Below, piece after piece: positions 5,530 through 7,784 of a DNA stretch of 7,784 bases. Position numbers and translations under genes: made by a program. Source of the DNA: DASWIV01 sp036397475. GTDB taxonomy: Bacteria; JAJVIF01; JAPKYR01. The notes below the pieces were generated by a model, which was not told the origin of the DNA, did not search any database, and was given only the letters and a program-made list of their open reading frames with translations. Numbering within the stretch: position 1 is the first letter of the stretch; each line of letters opens with the position of its first letter. Where the stretch lies: NCBI GenBank assembly GCA_036397475.1, contig DASWIV010000186.1, positions 1-7,784 of the forward strand, in the 5' to 3' direction.

Positions 5530-6192
5530 ATGGTGTCCGTAAACCCGGAGATTGATGTGGCTGCATTCGCGGACGAATTGTTCAAGCAACTTTCGAAAAT
5601 CCCATTATTGACACCTGCCGAGGAACGTCTTTTATGGGAAAAGTACAAGGACAGGGAAGATATGGACGCCAGGTCGGAGTTGATTTACAGGTATCAGCCC
5701 CTGGTTTGTAAGATCGTCACAATCCTCAAACCTTCAGAACAGGTCTACCTCGATCTCTTCCAGGAAGGGGTAGTCGGACTCGTCGAAGCTGTCGAGCGAT
5801 TCGAACCCGGTCGCGGCTTCAAATTTTCAACCTACGCACGTTTCCGCATACGCGGACGCGCCCTCACTTACCTTCAGAAACACACGCGCCATCCGCAAAA
5901 TATGTCAGAAAATGAGCAGTTGTCCCTGCTCATGCAGAACCTGACGTCAGACGAACCCGATCCGGACGAAAATGCGGAAGATTCATTCCTCCTCGATCGG
6001 ATCTATGAATGTGTCGAGCTGCTTCCTGAAAAGGAAAAAGAAGCGTTTGTCTCGGTCGTTATGCAGGAACAGGAACCCAAGCTTGTCGCAAGGAGAATGA
6101 AAATTTCCCGTTCTTACCTCTCGAGGCTTCTGAAGAAAAGCTGGAAGAGGATCAGGGACATGCTTGATGACCTATGCTACGACTACGAATAG
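5530..6192 (+). CDS. Sigma-70 family RNA polymerase sigma factor
   Basis: The product is 220 residues and directs RNA polymerase to a set of promoters. Residues 24-40 (IPLLTPAEERLLWEKYK) resemble region 1.2 of primary sigmas. Residues 47-120 are region 2: ARSELIYRYQPLVCKIV (2.1), DLFQEGVVGLVEAVERFEPGRGFKFSTYA (2.2-2.3) and RFRIRGRALTYLQKHTR (2.4). Residues 121-152 are a short acidic linker (SDEPDPDENAED) where region 3 would be, and no region 3 is recognisable. Residues ~153-212 are region 4: LLPEKEKEAFVSV, then the helix-turn-helix PKLVARRMKISRSYLSRLLKKSWKRIR. This fits an alternative (group 3-like) sigma; I cannot name the subgroup. ATG 5530 is the only standard start, since in-frame TGA 5512-5514 closes the frame upstream. 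The nearest purine run, GAGG (5513-5516), is 13 bases away, too far. No anti-sigma gene is adjacent. A strong terminator follows. Confidence 0.93.
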   Translation: MVSVNPEIDVAAFADELFKQLSKIPLLTPAEERLLWEKYKDREDMDARSELIYRYQPLVCKIVTILKPSEQVYLDLFQEGVVGLVEAVERFEPGRGFKFSTYARFRIRGRALTYLQKHTRHPQNMSENEQLSLLMQNLTSDEPDPDENAEDSFLLDRIYECVELLPEKEKEAFVSVVMQEQEPKLVARRMKISRSYLSRLLKKSWKRIRDMLDDLCYDYE

Positions 6193-6246
6193 AAAAAAAT
6201 CTGTAAATGGCTTATGGGATAGGGGTATCAGGAATACATAAATGAC

Positions 6247-6274
6247 AAACCGGCTCAATCGAGCCGGTTTTTTT
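6247..6274 (+). terminator. Intrinsic terminator of the sigma gene
   Basis: AAACCGGCTC (6247-6256) and GAGCCGGTTT (6261-6270) form a perfect 10-bp, GC-rich stem with a 4-base loop (AATC), running into a T-tract at 6268-6274. It lies 54 bases after the sigma stop and separates that gene from the lipoprotein at 6388. Confidence 0.95.
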
Positions 6275-6318
6275 GTATTGTGTCGGATTAACTCATTAAG
6301 AAATTTCGTCCGATTTCC

Positions 6319-6326
6319 ACTATAAT
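6319..6326 (+). promoter_or_regulatory. Possible -10 element of the second lipoprotein gene
   Basis: ACTATAAT contains a perfect TATAAT 61 bases before the ATG at 6388 and just after the sigma terminator, where a promoter is needed. The best -35 is TTAAGA (6296-6301), four of six matches with a long 19-base spacer. Another sigma with a different -35 preference is possible. Confidence 0.45.
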
Positions 6327-6374
6327 TAATCAGACCCTTACTCCGAATTTTATTGGTCCCGACCTCCATATATT

Positions 6375-6380
6375 AAAGGA
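6375..6380 (+). promoter_or_regulatory. Ribosome binding site of the second lipoprotein gene
   Basis: AAAGGA ends 7 bases before the ATG at 6388. This ATG is followed directly by a lipoprotein signal, which supports the start. Confidence 0.7.
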
Positions 6381-6387
6381 TAAACCC

Positions 6388-7784
6388 ATGTTCCCACGTG
6401 TACTCCTCATCTCAATAATCTGCATAACAATCTTAAGTTGCTCAGGCAGGGCGGATAATCCAGTTTCCACAACTCATCAGTCTCCGGGGAACCAGAATAT
6501 CGAGCATCAGGCTTCAGCTACGAACCTCTGGGGATTCTGGAAAATCTCAATTGACACTGAAAATTCCACCGTTGAATCGGTCCCGGTTCGTTCTACTCAG
6601 TTCACGGCTAATGTAACTACGTTCCTCTACGGCTCCCCTCCAAAACTGGGATTCAGCATCAACAACATTTCTTTCGGAGCGGATTACACTGATGTGGATA
6701 TCGATGTCAGCATGACTCATCCGTTCGCCGGACTCTACCAGTACAATGGCTACGATGTCCGCGGCGTATTCATGGGAAACGGGTCAGCATCGCTTGATTA
6801 CAATTCCGACCTGACTTATCCGGTACCGGGAACCGACCAGTTGGTAATCCAGGATCCCGATACAAACACGGGTGGTCCCGACGGTTACACGCGCTGGTTC
6901 AATATCAGTGAATTTTCGGAAGGCGGTCCGCCACTATTCAGTTATACACCCGGCGACCTTGCGTCGCCCGGATTCGCGGGAACAGCGTCACTATGTCCGT
7001 TCAAATATTACGCCGATGGATTATCTGCCGATGAAGACCTTTTCACATTCCTGATTGATACCGCAAATAATGGAGTATTTACCGCAGGAGGAACAAACAC
7101 GCGTAATTACCTGCTGAGATTCCCTAATGGAACAGGAATCAATTACGGCTACGCTGTAATCGCTAACTGGGAAGCTCTTGATATCCACCCATCAAACGCT
7201 CCCGAAATCCAGACGATAAAGGTCACCGACTCCTCAAATCTCTATTTCATAGATAATTCCGACAACGGGGGAAATCTGATCCTCGATATCGACGCTTTTG
7301 GCTGGCAGACAAGCGATGGGAATCCTCACGATTTCGATATCATTATTGAATCGTCGGTTGTGTCTACGGTCCAGACCTTTGATCCCGAACTTATTGCCTT
7401 GCCTGGCGGAGATAACTACTCGACTTATCATGTAGAAATTCCAGCTGATATTTTTTCAGGTCCGGACGATCAATTCTGCTGGCTGATCTTTGAAACGAAG
7501 GACTTCGATTACACGAATGAATTCGGTACACCAAATCTCGCGAACACTGATCCGCTGGCAGCGTACTTCAAAGTGGATTTGACTATCTCAGATATCAAAC
7601 CGAACACTCCTCCGATTGTTACCGGAATTGAAGATGAAATCGATAAAGGTGATTACAATGCGGTGGTCTCCATCGACGACGCAATCACTTATTACGTCAT
7701 ATATACCGATCCGGATGCAGGACAATCGCATACCACAACATGGTACGTCACAGGCGATGGAGAAGGTCCGCCTGCAGGCTCCGA
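6388..7784 (+). CDS. Lipoprotein with shared N-terminal module, 3' end missing
   Basis: The frame is open from the ATG at 6388 to the window edge (465 full codons). Residues 1-18 are a lipoprotein signal with lipobox I-L-S-C (Cys18); Ser at +2 gives no inner-membrane retention signal. Residues ~46-261 match the module in the metalloprotease: LWGFW, STVESVPVR, THPF, GYDVRGV, DGYTRWFNISEF, YTPGD, YYADGL, GGTNTRNYLLRFP and YAVIANW. Residues ~262-402 match the second shared region (LILDIDAFGWQTS, AAYFKVDLTISD). From ~403 a new beta-rich, Ig- or cadherin-like stretch starts (PPIVTGIEDEI, then YTDPDAGQSHTTTWYVTG), which may be the first of several repeats. No enzyme motif appears before the cut. 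It is likely an outer-membrane or surface protein of unknown function. It is not homologous to the protease end of its relative within the visible part. Confidence 0.85.
   Translation, partial: MFPRVLLISIICITILSCSGRADNPVSTTHQSPGNQNIEHQASATNLWGFWKISIDTENSTVESVPVRSTQFTANVTTFLYGSPPKLGFSINNISFGADYTDVDIDVSMTHPFAGLYQYNGYDVRGVFMGNGSASLDYNSDLTYPVPGTDQLVIQDPDTNTGGPDGYTRWFNISEFSEGGPPLFSYTPGDLASPGFAGTASLCPFKYYADGLSADEDLFTFLIDTANNGVFTAGGTNTRNYLLRFPNGTGINYGYAVIANWEALDIHPSNAPEIQTIKVTDSSNLYFIDNSDNGGNLILDIDAFGWQTSDGNPHDFDIIIESSVVSTVQTFDPELIALPGGDNYSTYHVEIPADIFSGPDDQFCWLIFETKDFDYTNEFGTPNLANTDPLAAYFKVDLTISDIKPNTPPIVTGIEDEIDKGDYNAVVSIDDAITYYVIYTDPDAGQSHTTTWYVTGDGEGPPAGS

Noticed and set aside
5373..5531. Minus-strand frame of 52 codons with a Pro/Ser-rich end
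   Set aside because: It starts opposite the sigma start codon, has only a weak GGA before the ATG, no terminator and no recognisable family. The Pro-rich end may simply reflect a G-rich plus strand. It remains the best rejected small gene.
6172..6369. Minus-strand frame across the sigma terminator
   Set aside because: It reads through a strong hairpin terminator, has no ribosome site and no family resemblance.

Overview
The window looks like chromosome from an uncultured, probably diderm (Gram-negative-like) bacterium of moderate GC. The reasons are two lipoproteins with classic lipoboxes and no Asp after the Cys, Shine-Dalgarno sites before most genes, a self-cleaving LexA, and surface proteins of a kind common in poorly studied environmental phyla. 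The phylum cannot be fixed from this sequence, and there are no mobile elements, CRISPR arrays, tRNAs or rRNAs.

Layout. (1) 3-209, plus: the 3' end of a phage Gp37/Gp68-like (DUF5131) gene. (2) 210-999, plus: a sigma-70-type promoter with an overlapping inverted repeat, then lexA, whose start is corrected to 340. (3) 1049-1080: an intrinsic terminator serving the minus strand between convergent genes. (4) 4748 down to 1104, minus: a probable two-gene unit with a 39-bp gap. It holds a 998-residue lipoprotein metalloprotease (N-terminal lipoprotein module, three pre-peptidase C-terminal (PPC) repeats, HExxH protease domain) followed by a small secreted HEAT-like protein. (5) 4749-5529: a 781-bp gene-free region between divergent genes, AT-rich on the left, with several strong inverted repeats on the right. 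(6) 5530-6192, plus: a compact sigma-70 family factor with regions 1.2, 2 and 4 but no obvious region 3, closed by a strong terminator. (7) 6388 to the right edge, plus: a second lipoprotein, cut by the window, whose N-terminal ~400 residues are a diverged copy of the module in the protease.

How it fits together. LexA is the DNA-damage repressor. The sigma factor sits between two surface lipoproteins that share a module, so it may control envelope or surface genes, but nothing in the sequence proves that link. The least described material is the shared lipoprotein module (one copy fused to PPC repeats and a protease) and the structured, gene-free region before the sigma gene. That region allows two readings: a long structured leader, or a leaderless sigma transcript starting at the ATG.
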